Origin: Chloroflexi bacterium CFX6
Lineage (GTDB): Bacteria; Chloroflexota; Anaerolineae; Anaerolineales; Villigracilaceae
Length of the DNA stretch: 64,000 nt
Assembly: GCA_030263595.1 (NCBI GenBank)
Contig: SZPG01000006.1
Span: 1-64,000, forward strand
Direction: 5' to 3'
The notes beneath the pieces were generated by a model that did no database searches, was not told where the DNA came from, and saw only the letters and a program-made list of their open reading frames with translations. The translations under genes and the position numbers were made by a program. This document shows, in pieces, positions 1 through 7,953 of the stretch. Numbering within the stretch: the stretch's first letter is position 1; every line of letters starts with the position of its first letter.

Positions 1-1
1 G

Positions 2-373
2 CAGCAGTTCCGAGATGATCGTGATGCCGCGCTCGCCAGTTACGAGCAAGCCTTGAAGTTGTTCCGCGAGATTGGCGCTAAATTGGGCGAAGCCAACGTA
101 TTATCGGCGTTATGTCGAATATCCATCCGAGCGGGTGATGTGGAAATGGCAGAGAAGCAGTTGCTGGAAATTGTCGAAATGCGCCGGGCAATTGGCGCTA
201 TATACAGCGAAGGAGCCGATTATGGCAATTTTGCGATTGCTCTTTTGGAAAGTGGATATAAGTCAAAAGCAAAAGAGTATGCACAACGCGCTCGTCCCAT
301 TTTCGAGAAAATCAACCTCCCTGCAATTGTCGAAATGATGGATCGTTTAATTGCCGCAAGCGTAGAGGAATAG
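2..373 (+). CDS. TPR-repeat protein, C-terminal part (5' end outside window)
   Basis: The reading frame is open from the left edge of the window, so the gene is 5'-truncated here and only about the last 123 residues are visible. They show the helix-turn-helix pattern of tetratricopeptide repeats: a unit near ALASYEQALKLFREIG followed by a second unit around AEKQLLEIVEMRRAIG and a third around AKEYAQRARPIFEKI. TPR arrays mediate protein-protein contacts, and in this kind of genome they are often the C-terminal part of large regulatory ATPases or kinases. No catalytic domain lies in the visible part, so the role of the full protein cannot be stated. Confidence 0.7.
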   Translation, partial: QQFRDDRDAALASYEQALKLFREIGAKLGEANVLSALCRISIRAGDVEMAEKQLLEIVEMRRAIGAIYSEGADYGNFAIALLESGYKSKAKEYAQRARPIFEKINLPAIVEMMDRLIAASVEE

Positions 374-599
374 GGCAGGGGAGGGGGACTGCCATCCGCG
401 AATGAAGCCGCGAACACGCGAACGACGTGGTCGCGGGAAGGTATATTCGCCGAAAGTTCGTGGAAGGTTCTTAATCGAAATTCACGGATGCTCCTCTCGC
501 GAAGGGAGGGGGATTGCTTTACTTGCCAGGCTCAAGACGGGGCGCCGCTGGCAATGGTGGGCGTTCTCGTGCTTTCGATAAGTAACCTTATCAAAAACA
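374..599. other. Intergenic stretch before the recombinase
   Basis: This is about 230 bp between the TPR gene and the recombinase promoter. I see no convincing gene, strong hairpin or tRNA-like fold. An in-frame ATG at 488 would extend the recombinase by 49 residues, but that extension has no family resemblance and lies upstream of the consensus promoter, so I treat it as non-coding. Confidence 0.5.
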
Positions 600-627
600 T
601 TGACAGAAAAGCGAAACTTCGTATAAT
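600..627 (+). promoter_or_regulatory. Consensus sigma-70-type promoter, probably giving a leaderless mRNA
   Basis: TTGACA at 600-605 and TATAAT at 622-627 are separated by 16 bp. Both hexamers are perfect consensus. The recombinase ATG at 635 begins 7 nt after the -10 box, which is where transcription would be expected to start. No Shine-Dalgarno sequence precedes that ATG. Confidence 0.75.
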
Positions 628-634
628 GATCCTC

Positions 635-1660
635 ATGGCGACCACAGAGACCAAATCCCCGACGATTTCCGAGGCGATCAGCCGCTACCTGGACGTGGTG
701 AAAACCTCCCGCAGCAGGCACACAGCGCTTGCGTATAAAAACGCGCTGCAGATCTTCCGCCGCGTGCTTGCAGAACAATGGCTGGAACCTGAAACCGCTC
801 CCATAACGGAACTAACCGAAGACCTTCTTTCGCCCCTGATCGAATACCTGCACGCCTATTCGACCGCCACAGAGCAACTGTATTTGCAGGCTGTGAAGGG
901 TTTCTATTTGTTCGTGGACGCGGAACGCCTGACAGAGATCAACCAATCGCGCGTGCGCGTGCTTATACGCCAGCGTGCGCGCCGCCCCGGCATCCGCTTT
1001 CCCCAATTCCCCACAGACGAGATCGAACGGCTCCTGGAAAAGGCGGAGAACGTGCAGAACCTGATTCCCCCAACCCGGGAAGGCGAAGACCCCATGCTCG
1101 TTCACCTACGCGCAACCCGCGACCGGGCGTTTTTGATCACCCTGGCAGATACGGGCTTGCGCGTCCATGAAGCCTGCAACCTGCGGCGCGGCGACATTGA
1201 CTGGAACGAGGGGCGCGCCTTGATCGTCGGCAAGGGCGACAAACAGGCGGTCGTTCGCTTTACCTCCCGTTCGATTCAGGCGATCAAGGATTACCTGACC
1301 CAACGCGCCGCGCTGGACGGAAATTCGGGCCGCCAATTGACCTCCCTGCCGCTCTTCGCGCGTCACGACAAGGGCGCGGGAAAAAAGGTCAAGCCCATCA
1401 CGCCGACCACGGGCCGCAATATCGTAAAGGAACGCGTGGGACAGTTGCTGGGCAGCGAAATGGTCGGCAGGATCACGCCGCATTCGTTTCGCCACTATTT
1501 CGTCACCTCCGTATTGCAAAGATTGGGCAACCTCAAGATCGCGCAGGAACTCGCCCGCCACAAGAACATCCAGGTGACGCAGCGATACGCCCACCTCTCC
1601 AACGACGAACTGGACAAAGCCTATCACGAGGTCTTCGAGAGGAAGACAAAACGCGTCTGA
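635..1660 (+). CDS. Tyrosine recombinase / phage-integrase family (XerC/D-like)
   Basis: Site-specific DNA recombinase of 341 residues with an N-terminal SAM-like core-binding domain (about residues 10-110) and a C-terminal catalytic domain. The catalytic set is visible: Arg in DTGLRVHEA (about R176), Lys in the GKGDK beta-hairpin (about K200), the HSFRH box (H283, R286), a His in LARHKN (about H309) and the tyrosine nucleophile in QRYAHLS (Y318). The length matches XerC/XerD rather than large phage integrases. I chose the ATG at 635 because a consensus promoter directly precedes it; an ATG at 626 is in frame but overlaps the -10 box. It stands alone without an excisionase or phage genes, so it may be a Xer homologue or an orphan integron/ICE-type enzyme. 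No attachment site was recognised. Confidence 0.9.
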   Translation: MATTETKSPTISEAISRYLDVVKTSRSRHTALAYKNALQIFRRVLAEQWLEPETAPITELTEDLLSPLIEYLHAYSTATEQLYLQAVKGFYLFVDAERLTEINQSRVRVLIRQRARRPGIRFPQFPTDEIERLLEKAENVQNLIPPTREGEDPMLVHLRATRDRAFLITLADTGLRVHEACNLRRGDIDWNEGRALIVGKGDKQAVVRFTSRSIQAIKDYLTQRAALDGNSGRQLTSLPLFARHDKGAGKKVKPITPTTGRNIVKERVGQLLGSEMVGRITPHSFRHYFVTSVLQRLGNLKIAQELARHKNIQVTQRYAHLSNDELDKAYHEVFERKTKRV

Positions 1661-1728
1661 CCTCGCCCGCGCCTGATCCGTGCGGCGAGGAACCCGACCT
1701 CCCCTCCCCCACCGACCGCCCACCCGTC

Positions 1729-2493
1729 TCAACGATCGTTCAGATACTCGAACGCCGCGTCGAACAAAATGGACAATCCCCCATGCGCGGGCTCGAGATC
1801 GTCCGCCATCCGCCACTCCCCTCCCGACAACTGATCCGCGATCGAAAACATCGCCGCCGCCGACAGGTTGTACGCTTTCGCCACCGCCAGCATCGCCGCG
1901 GCTTCCATCTCCACAGCCAGGACTCCCTGCCTTTGATGCTCGATCGCATCCTTGCGTAATTCCCGAAACGGCGCGTCGGTCGTCCAGGCGGTTCCCAAGG
2001 CGTGAGGGTGGTTTTGCCCGGTGAGAATTTGGCTGATTCCCCGAACCATCCCCGGCGCAGACTCCACCGTTGGACCTGGAGGCAGGTAATGTCTCGATAC
2101 TCCCTCGCCGCGGATCGCGCCCGTTGCAACGACGAGACTTCCTGCGGTCAATTCGGGCTGCAATCCGCCGGCGAGTCCGACCAGGACGAATTGCGTTACG
2201 CCCAGCGCGGCAAATTCATCCGTGAGGCTTGCGATGGCGGGCGCGCCGACGCCGAAGCCGGTGGAGAGAGCGATCTGTCCGTGCGTGCGTTTGAGCAGGT
2301 AGAACTCTCCGAGGAAGCCTTTGATGCGTTTCGACGAATGACGGCGCAAGACGCGATCCGCCAGGCTCTTTTGCGGCGCGAAGATCACGGCGCGCGGCGC
2401 GGGGAAATCGGGCAACTGTCCGTTCGCGCGGAGGCGCGCGAGGAGGTCGGAGGGTTTGAGGACGGGTTCGGATGGTTGTTGGTCGTTAGTCAT
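1729..2493 (-). CDS. Nucleoside phosphorylase, PNP/UDP family (uridine phosphorylase-like)
   Basis: Predicted cytoplasmic nucleoside phosphorylase of 254 residues that would split nucleosides with phosphate for salvage. Family marks are the glycine-rich phosphate-binding region LVGLAGGLQPEL, the following ATGAIRGEGVSRHYLPPG segment typical of uridine phosphorylases, and the ribose-binding EMEAAAM box near residues 195-200. The exact base specificity cannot be read from sequence. The start ATG lies within a heptanucleotide tandem repeat (2478-2519), and the first codons overlap the end of the upstream flippase gene by 8 bp, so it is probably the last gene of the minus-strand polysaccharide operon. 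It is convergent with the recombinase gene. The family call is secure; the substrate is not. Confidence 0.85.
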   Translation of the reverse strand: MTNDQQPSEPVLKPSDLLARLRANGQLPDFPAPRAVIFAPQKSLADRVLRRHSSKRIKGFLGEFYLLKRTHGQIALSTGFGVGAPAIASLTDEFAALGVTQFVLVGLAGGLQPELTAGSLVVATGAIRGEGVSRHYLPPGPTVESAPGMVRGISQILTGQNHPHALGTAWTTDAPFRELRKDAIEHQRQGVLAVEMEAAAMLAVAKAYNLSAAAMFSIADQLSGGEWRMADDLEPAHGGLSILFDAAFEYLNDR

Positions 2494-2526
2494 TGGTCGT
2501 TAGTCGTTGGTCGTTAGTCGTTGCAA
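2478..2526. repeat. Heptanucleotide tandem repeat (GTTGGTC/GTTAGTC) across a gene junction
   Basis: Six 7-bp units alternate GTTGGTC, GTTAGTC and ATTGGTC from 2478 to 2519, with a decayed seventh unit. The array sits over the overlap of the flippase stop and the phosphorylase start, so it encodes the last residues of one protein and the first of the other. Confidence 0.8.
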
Positions 2527-3679
2527 TGACGAGGATGACTGCCTGAATTATCTCACCCATCAACGCGGCGCAGGCCGCGCCGGTGAGTTGATGAGTCGAA
2601 ATCAACCAAAGGTATAAAACGAGAAAGACGCCCAGCGAGATCGCAGTGGCTTTGACCAGCGTCCCCTCGCGCCCGCGCGCGACCAGATCCACAGAGAGGA
2701 AGGCGGAAACCGTGTACGGCGCGAGAGTCCACGCGAGGACCGTCAGCAATTCGATGGAGGGAGCGTAGTCCGCGCCGTAAAGCAGATTCACGATCGGGCG
2801 CGCGGTCAGGGTCACGGCGCCCGCCAGCAGCGCGCTGAATCCCAGCAAGCCGGGAAAGGAAACGCGAAAATTCCGCATTGCTCCCTGCGCGGCGCGCGAC
2901 ATGGCTGGCAGCAACGCGCCCAACACGGCGTAATGTCCAAGTTTCAAGCCTTCCACCACGCGCGCCGCAGCGGAGAAGTAACCGGCCTCGCGTTCGCTGA
3001 TCAACGTGGCGACAGAGAAAATTCCCAGCCGTTGGGAGAGGATGCTCATGGTGGCCAGCAAAGCGAAGGGAAGGGCGAGGCTGAAGATGGGACGAAAGTC
3101 CAGGAGCGGCAGCAGGCTGAAGGTCGGGAACGAAGCGGAGCAGATCGCAAGGGAAACCAGCGCGGCGGCGATGTATCCGATCGTCAGAAAAACGCAAAGG
3201 GAGAGTAAATCCCATGAGAGAACGACCGCGATCAATTGCGCGAGGCTGTTGACGAGACCCGCCAGCCAGAACAGATCCATGCGCTCGAAGCCGCGCATGG
3301 CGGCGGAGGCGATGGAGGACAGGGCGAGGGGAAACAGTGAAAGAGAATAGAGGAGGAGGAGGGAATTGGGTTCGAGGATGATTGTGACGATGACCCACAG
3401 GCTGGAGAATGCAAGTTGCAAGGCGAACGCGCGAGGGAGCAGGTCTGTGGCTTTGCCGGCGCGGGCGAGTTCGCGGATGAGCAGGGTGTCGCTGCCGAAG
3501 GTGGTGAACGCGTTGCCGACCAGCAGGGCCGCGGCAATGAAGGAGAATTGACCGAAGTCGGCGGCGCCCAGGCGGCGCGCGGCGAATGCGATGAAGAGGA
3601 CGCCCAGGGCGTGCGCGCTGAGGCGCGCCAATGCCAGCCAGAATGAATTTCCGCGTATCGAAGCAGCGGCGAACGTCAT
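2486..3679 (-). CDS. Polysaccharide flippase, MOP superfamily (Wzx-like)
   Basis: Integral membrane protein of about 397 residues with roughly 12 hydrophobic segments. It starts with the amphipathic helix and first TM segment typical of Wzx/RfbX-type O-antigen flippases (FWLALARLSAHALGVLF, then AARRLGAADFGQFSF). It probably flips lipid-linked glycan units across the cytoplasmic membrane. I place the start at 3679, where ATGA overlaps the stop codon of the upstream glycosyltransferase by 4 bp; a longer in-frame extension to 3823 reads into that gene and has no membrane character. The C-terminal tail (TTNDQRLTTND) is encoded by the heptamer repeat, so the natural C-terminus has been altered by repeat expansion. 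The operon context of transferases and an O-antigen ligase supports the role. Confidence 0.85.
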   Translation of the reverse strand: MTFAAASIRGNSFWLALARLSAHALGVLFIAFAARRLGAADFGQFSFIAAALLVGNAFTTFGSDTLLIRELARAGKATDLLPRAFALQLAFSSLWVIVTIILEPNSLLLLYSLSLFPLALSSIASAAMRGFERMDLFWLAGLVNSLAQLIAVVLSWDLLSLCVFLTIGYIAAALVSLAICSASFPTFSLLPLLDFRPIFSLALPFALLATMSILSQRLGIFSVATLISEREAGYFSAAARVVEGLKLGHYAVLGALLPAMSRAAQGAMRNFRVSFPGLLGFSALLAGAVTLTARPIVNLLYGADYAPSIELLTVLAWTLAPYTVSAFLSVDLVARGREGTLVKATAISLGVFLVLYLWLISTHQLTGAACAALMGEIIQAVILVIATTNDQRLTTND

Positions 3680-4833
3680 GGCTTGAATCGTCGAAGCCAG
3701 CCGACCAGGCGAAAGAGCATGGTTTGTCTCAAGGACGAACGCCCGCGGCTGGAATACTCGAACAATTTCCTGCGCGTCTCGATCTCGCTCCGTTTGTCCC
3801 ATAGCAGGTCGGCGGGTTTGCATAGATTGATCCCCTCCCCCTCCACGTCGAAAACGAGATTGGCTTCGGGCGGGCGCATGGCAAGCGCAAATGTCTTCAT
3901 CGGGTTACGGCAGGCGCGGGTCGTTACGACGTGATCCGCTTTGAAGTGACGGGGCTGTTTCGAGGCGTTCAGGTCCACGTCGAAATCCACGCCGCGCAGG
4001 CCGGGCGCCAGCCGTTGAAGGCAGCGCGACAGGAGTTCCATGAACGAGTCGTACACGGCGTTGGAGGTTTGCAAGTCGTTGAAATGGAACGAAGTCTTTT
4101 CGTGTTGCAGCGGGACTTGAAAATAGGACGTGTCGCGGATGAAGTGCGTGCCTGCGTCGCCGAAGCCGGTCGTCAACGAAACGCGCGGGAAGGCGTGGAA
4201 GCGATCCGTCGAGACGAGAAACTTCACCAGGATGGGAAAGTAATCGTCCGCGTCGAACTGCGACCAGAGATCGTGCAGCGTTTCGCCCCCGACCTTTGGG
4301 TTGGTCCCGCGCCATTGAGCGAACGCGTCCCATTGGGCTTTGTTCCACGCCTGCCCCAAAATGGATGCCGCCTGCATGAAGAACGCGTCGCTGGCGTCGG
4401 AAATTGGCTCGAAGGGCAGATGGGTGTATCCGTTGAACGCGTAACGGTGGAGGGAAATCCCTGCGACGTGCGGATCGTTTTCGAAACGGCGCAATGCTTG
4501 AGATGCGAAACGATAAAAGACCGGCGAGACGACGAGGTCGTCCTCCAGAAAAATGACGGAGCCGTATTGCGCGGTCAGGTCGCCGCAACAATAAAAGTTC
4601 TGCAACAATCCAAGATGCTTTTTGTGCAGGATGATTTCCTTTGAGCCGTGTTTCCAATCGAAGGACTCGGCAACCTCCTGCACGGCGGGATGGGGAACGC
4701 CATTTTCGGGGTCCAGGGAAATGACGAGTGGAATCGAAACGCCCGATGGGTAGTCCGCGGAGTGGAGGGAGGCGAGCAGCCGTTTCAACGCGTGCGGACG
4801 GTTGTAGACCGGGACGACGACGGCGGGATTCAT
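3676..4833 (-). CDS. Glycosyltransferase, family 2-like (GT-A fold)
   Basis: A 385-residue predicted cytoplasmic transferase. The N-terminus MNPAVVVPVYNRPHALKRLL is the typical first strand-helix of GT-A enzymes, and FLEDDLVVSP at about residue 100 is the DXD-type nucleotide-sugar/metal motif, here EDD. It resembles enzymes that use a single GT-A domain with a long variable C-terminal half that may select the acceptor. I use the start at 4833 because the extra N-terminal residues from 4872 lie outside the domain. The gene starts 1 bp after the upstream methyltransferase and overlaps the flippase start by 4 bp, showing translational coupling. Donor sugar and linkage are unknown. Confidence 0.85.
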   Translation of the reverse strand: MNPAVVVPVYNRPHALKRLLASLHSADYPSGVSIPLVISLDPENGVPHPAVQEVAESFDWKHGSKEIILHKKHLGLLQNFYCCGDLTAQYGSVIFLEDDLVVSPVFYRFASQALRRFENDPHVAGISLHRYAFNGYTHLPFEPISDASDAFFMQAASILGQAWNKAQWDAFAQWRGTNPKVGGETLHDLWSQFDADDYFPILVKFLVSTDRFHAFPRVSLTTGFGDAGTHFIRDTSYFQVPLQHEKTSFHFNDLQTSNAVYDSFMELLSRCLQRLAPGLRGVDFDVDLNASKQPRHFKADHVVTTRACRNPMKTFALAMRPPEANLVFDVEGEGINLCKPADLLWDKRSEIETRRKLFEYSSRGRSSLRQTMLFRLVGWLRRFKP

Positions 4834-4834
4834 C

Positions 4835-5545
4835 TCACCGCCTCCCCGATTTTTTGACGACCAACCACGCAAACGGCGAGTCGAATTTTCCGATCAGGCG
4901 TTTCACCGCAAGCGCGCGAGGAGAATAAAGGACTTGCGGCGAAAAGGATTTCAACTCGGAAAAACGATGATGAAAATAATAGTCCGCCATGTGCGGGAAG
5001 CCGAGGGATGCGTAGTAGTTTCGCGTTCTTTCCTTTGCCGCCTCCGCTTCGGCGTCCGCGTACAGCGGGCTGTCCAGGATGTGAATTTCACCGTTCGGTT
5101 TCAGGTAGTGCAGCAATCGGGTGAGCAGGGCGGGCAGGTCGGGAAAATACTGGATGACGCTGGCGAGCAGGATGAAGTCGAACATGCCGAAGGGAAACGG
5201 AGCGGAGAAGATATCCGCTTCGAGGAAGCAGAGGTCCGAGTTGGACGAAAACACGCGCGCGGCTTGACGGAGTTCGGTGCGGTTTTGGTCCACGCCGATC
5301 ACGCATTGACCGGAGCGCGCCAACAGATTGGAGAGCCAGCCGCTGCCGCAGCCCAGGTCAAGGAGGCGGAGCGGCTCGGGTCGGCGCGACAGGTAACGGG
5401 CCAGGCGCGAGGCGGAGGCGGAGCGGGCGCGCCATTCGTCCGCGAGCGGATGTCCGTTTGGAAGGGAGGGCAGGCGCGCCGCGACCTCATCCGAATACAG
5501 CCGTCCTTCCTTTTCGCGCACGCGCAGGTACAGGTCAACGTCCAT
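4835..5545 (-). CDS. Class I SAM-dependent methyltransferase
   Basis: A 236-residue Rossmann-fold methyltransferase. SAM-binding motif I is LLDLGCGSGWLS (about residues 60-71), followed by an acidic residue ending strand beta-2 in VIGVDQNR and motif III in FDFILLASVIQYFPD. The C-terminal part contains aromatic-rich HMADYYFHHRF, also seen in methyltransferases of glycan clusters. It lies between a second methyltransferase (11-bp overlap) and a glycosyltransferase (1-bp gap), which suggests modification of a sugar or lipid-linked glycan. The substrate cannot be read from sequence. Confidence 0.85.
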   Translation of the reverse strand: MDVDLYLRVREKEGRLYSDEVAARLPSLPNGHPLADEWRARSASASRLARYLSRRPEPLRLLDLGCGSGWLSNLLARSGQCVIGVDQNRTELRQAARVFSSNSDLCFLEADIFSAPFPFGMFDFILLASVIQYFPDLPALLTRLLHYLKPNGEIHILDSPLYADAEAEAAKERTRNYYASLGFPHMADYYFHHRFSELKSFSPQVLYSPRALAVKRLIGKFDSPFAWLVVKKSGRR

Positions 5546-6335
5546 GACGAAACGTGTAGAGGACGAAATCGCCCCAGGCGTTGAACGGCGGGCGGATACC
5601 GAGGCGCTCGTCCAGTTGCATGAGGCGGCGCGCCAGGCGCGGGAAGCGTTGAGGGAAGCGATCCATGAACGAGGGCGGGCAGAACAGCGAAAGCGAACGT
5701 TGATGAACGAGGCGGAAATCCGAGGGGAAGGCTTGGTGAACCCGCCTCGGCGTGAAATACCACGTCCGCACGCGCGCGCCTTCGACGTTTGCCAGCACGC
5801 CGTTCGGGTCGAGGCGCCGCGCCGCCACGCGAAACTTGCCGCGCAATATTTGGATCAACTCCCACGGGCAGACCGGCGGCATGATGACCCAAACGACACG
5901 ACCGCCGGGTTTGAGAATCGCCTGGAGATGCTTCGTGACCGCGCGCAGGTCGGGGATGCAATTCAAGCCGCCAAAGTTGGAAAAGACCAGGTCGTAGGGC
6001 GCGCCTTCCACGCGGTCGAGTTCGGTGAAGGAGAGCTGCTGGACGGTGAAGCGGTTGCCGGCATTGAGAGTGTTGATTTTGTGTCGTATCGCCGAGATCA
6101 TGCCCCCGGCAAGGTCCGTGGCGTGAACCCGATAGCCTCGTCCGACGAAATACGCCGCGTCCGCGCCTGTGCCGGCGTTCAGTTCGAGGATGGAGCCGCC
6201 GGGTTGCAGGCTTCGAACGACTTCTTCGCGTATGATGGTTCGCGTCCAACGGACGACGGGATGACTTTCGCAATAGGCGTCGTAGATGTCCGCTTTGCGC
6301 GAGAAGCCAAGATCCACTGCATTCAGGTCAGGCAT
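5535..6335 (-). CDS. Class I SAM-dependent methyltransferase
   Basis: A 266-residue methyltransferase with motif I ILELNAGTGADAAYF, an acidic strand-2 end in VHATDLAGGM, and motif LVFSNFGGLNCIPDL. The region YDAYCESHPVVRW in front of the SAM domain is common to methyltransferases in polysaccharide loci. I chose the start at MPDLNAVD (6335); an in-frame extension to 6431 is basic and low in complexity. Its 3' end overlaps the next methyltransferase by 11 bp, so the two probably work on the same pathway. The acceptor is unknown. Confidence 0.82.
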   Translation of the reverse strand: MPDLNAVDLGFSRKADIYDAYCESHPVVRWTRTIIREEVVRSLQPGGSILELNAGTGADAAYFVGRGYRVHATDLAGGMISAIRHKINTLNAGNRFTVQQLSFTELDRVEGAPYDLVFSNFGGLNCIPDLRAVTKHLQAILKPGGRVVWVIMPPVCPWELIQILRGKFRVAARRLDPNGVLANVEGARVRTWYFTPRRVHQAFPSDFRLVHQRSLSLFCPPSFMDRFPQRFPRLARRLMQLDERLGIRPPFNAWGDFVLYTFRHGR

Positions 6336-6495
6336 GGGAATTGGACCTTGCGCCGCATCCGCTGGAGGTCGTTCTCGATAAATTCGTCTAACGCTGCCCA
6401 TTCGTTTTCCTCGTTCGAACCACCGAGTCACGGAGACACTGGGAGACTTTTTATATCTCCGTGTCTCGGTGACTCCATGGTTTTCTCTCTCAAGA

Positions 6496-7929
6496 TTACA
6501 AAATAAATCTCCTCAATTGCCATTCACTTCTCACAAAGCCCAAAAGATTCCTCGGCATATTGACCAATCCCTTCAACGATGGTTGTCGCAGTATCTTCCG
6601 CGCCCGAAACTCGTAATGGACTCTGCCGTGCAATATCCGGTAAAACTCGGTCGGGAAGGGACCGCGATACAGCATCGCCAGATCCTCCGAATCCACCCAG
6701 TTTTGTTTTTCGCCGAGTTCCAATTTGACGCGCTCGTAAAACTTCGTGCCGGGCAGCGGATACGACACCGAAACGCCGATGTCGTCGGGCGCGCACTCGC
6801 GCACCATCTTCAACGTCTTTTGCACGTCGTCCCACGTCTCGCCGGGGTAGCCGAACTGTAAAAAGAATCCAACTTCGATGCCGTTCATCTTGAGCAAACC
6901 CGCCGCGCGGTAAATATCCTCCACCTTGTCGCCCTTCTCCATCGCGTCGAGAATCTTTTGCGAGCCGGACTCCGCGCCGATCCACACCGTCCTGCAACCC
7001 GCCTTTGCCAGCGCGGAGGCGGTCCTCTCGTTCACCAAATCCGCGCGCTGCAAACACTTGAACGGGATGATAGCGTCCGCTTCGTGCAATAGAGACGCGA
7101 ACCTTTCGATCCAATTCGGTTTCAATCCCAGGATGTCGTCTGCGAACCAGATGTGATCGGGCGCGAACGATTCCTTGAGCCACTTCATTTCCGCGACCAC
7201 GTTCTCCGGCGAACGCGAGTTGTAGCGCTGACCCCAGATCGGCTTGGCGCACCAGTTACAGCGATACGGACAGCCGCGCGTCGTCGCCATGTTCATCGAA
7301 AAATAGCCGTGCCGCGACAGCCAGATTTTTCGATACCGTTCGATGTCAATTAGGTCCCACGCTGGAAATGGAAGTTTGTCCAAATCCGTTATATCTGGAC
7401 GCCGCGGATTTCTGCTCACTGACCACTGATCACTGTTTACTGATGACTTCCATGCCAGCCCCAGGATGGATTCAAGCCCCGCCTCTCTTCTACCCGATAA
7501 CTGATCCAGCAATTCGAGCAGCGTTTCCTCCCCCTCGCCCATGACGCAGTAGTCGGCGCCCTGTTCGAGATATTTATCGTAATGGTCCGTCACGTCCGCG
7601 CCGCACAGGACGACCGTACAACCGCGCGCCTTCGCCATTTGAATCATCTCGAACGCGGCTGCGCGCATCCGCAAGAGGCACATCTTGGAGAGATAGTTGA
7701 AGTTATCCTCGTAGATGACCGCGTACTGCGGCTTGTGTTCGTCCAGCGCGCTCCCCCACTCCCCCTCTGACTCCGCCAGCATGGCGTCGAACAGCGCGAC
7801 CTGGTAGCCGTGCCGGCGCAGCCAACTGGCGGCGTACAACGTCCCCAGCGGCGGATAGGGCTGCATCGCCTTCCAGAGTTTGGGATCGAAGCGCAGGTAG
7901 TAGGATTGACCGAGGAGGATTTGGGTCAT
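6496..7929 (-). CDS. B12-binding-domain radical SAM protein
   Basis: A 477-residue enzyme with an N-terminal cobalamin-binding-like Rossmann domain (about 1-150, with PPLGTLYAASWLRRHG and CGADVT) and a radical-SAM barrel (about 190-430). The [4Fe-4S] ligands are the CxxxCxxC in TTRGCPYRCNWCAKP. The downstream GAESGS and GFFLQFGYPGET segments are standard for the BchE/HpnP-type class, which does methylations and other radical reactions on unactivated carbons. In this cluster it may modify a sugar or lipid. Oddly, about 12 residues around VNSDQWSVS, between the two domains, are encoded by a degenerate heptamer-type repeat (7411-7446). Substrate unknown. Confidence 0.88.
   Translation of the reverse strand: MTQILLGQSYYLRFDPKLWKAMQPYPPLGTLYAASWLRRHGYQVALFDAMLAESEGEWGSALDEHKPQYAVIYEDNFNYLSKMCLLRMRAAAFEMIQMAKARGCTVVLCGADVTDHYDKYLEQGADYCVMGEGEETLLELLDQLSGRREAGLESILGLAWKSSVNSDQWSVSRNPRRPDITDLDKLPFPAWDLIDIERYRKIWLSRHGYFSMNMATTRGCPYRCNWCAKPIWGQRYNSRSPENVVAEMKWLKESFAPDHIWFADDILGLKPNWIERFASLLHEADAIIPFKCLQRADLVNERTASALAKAGCRTVWIGAESGSQKILDAMEKGDKVEDIYRAAGLLKMNGIEVGFFLQFGYPGETWDDVQKTLKMVRECAPDDIGVSVSYPLPGTKFYERVKLELGEKQNWVDSEDLAMLYRGPFPTEFYRILHGRVHYEFRARKILRQPSLKGLVNMPRNLLGFVRSEWQLRRFIL
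7411..7446. repeat. Degenerate short tandem repeat inside the radical SAM gene
   Basis: Heptamer-like units of the CACTGAC/CACTGAT kind run for about 36 bp in frame within the interdomain linker of the radical SAM gene. On the coding strand they read as near-copies of CAGTGATCAGTGGTCAGTGA, a pattern usually seen between genes. Confidence 0.65.
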
Positions 7930-7953
7930 TTATTAGCCACAGATTCCATGGAT

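Noticed and set aside
488-634. An N-terminal extension of the recombinase by 49 residues.
   Set aside because: A consensus promoter lies inside the extension, and the extra residues do not resemble the family.
374-634. A tRNA or attachment site for the recombinase.
   Set aside because: I looked for a cloverleaf or direct repeats next to the gene and saw none.
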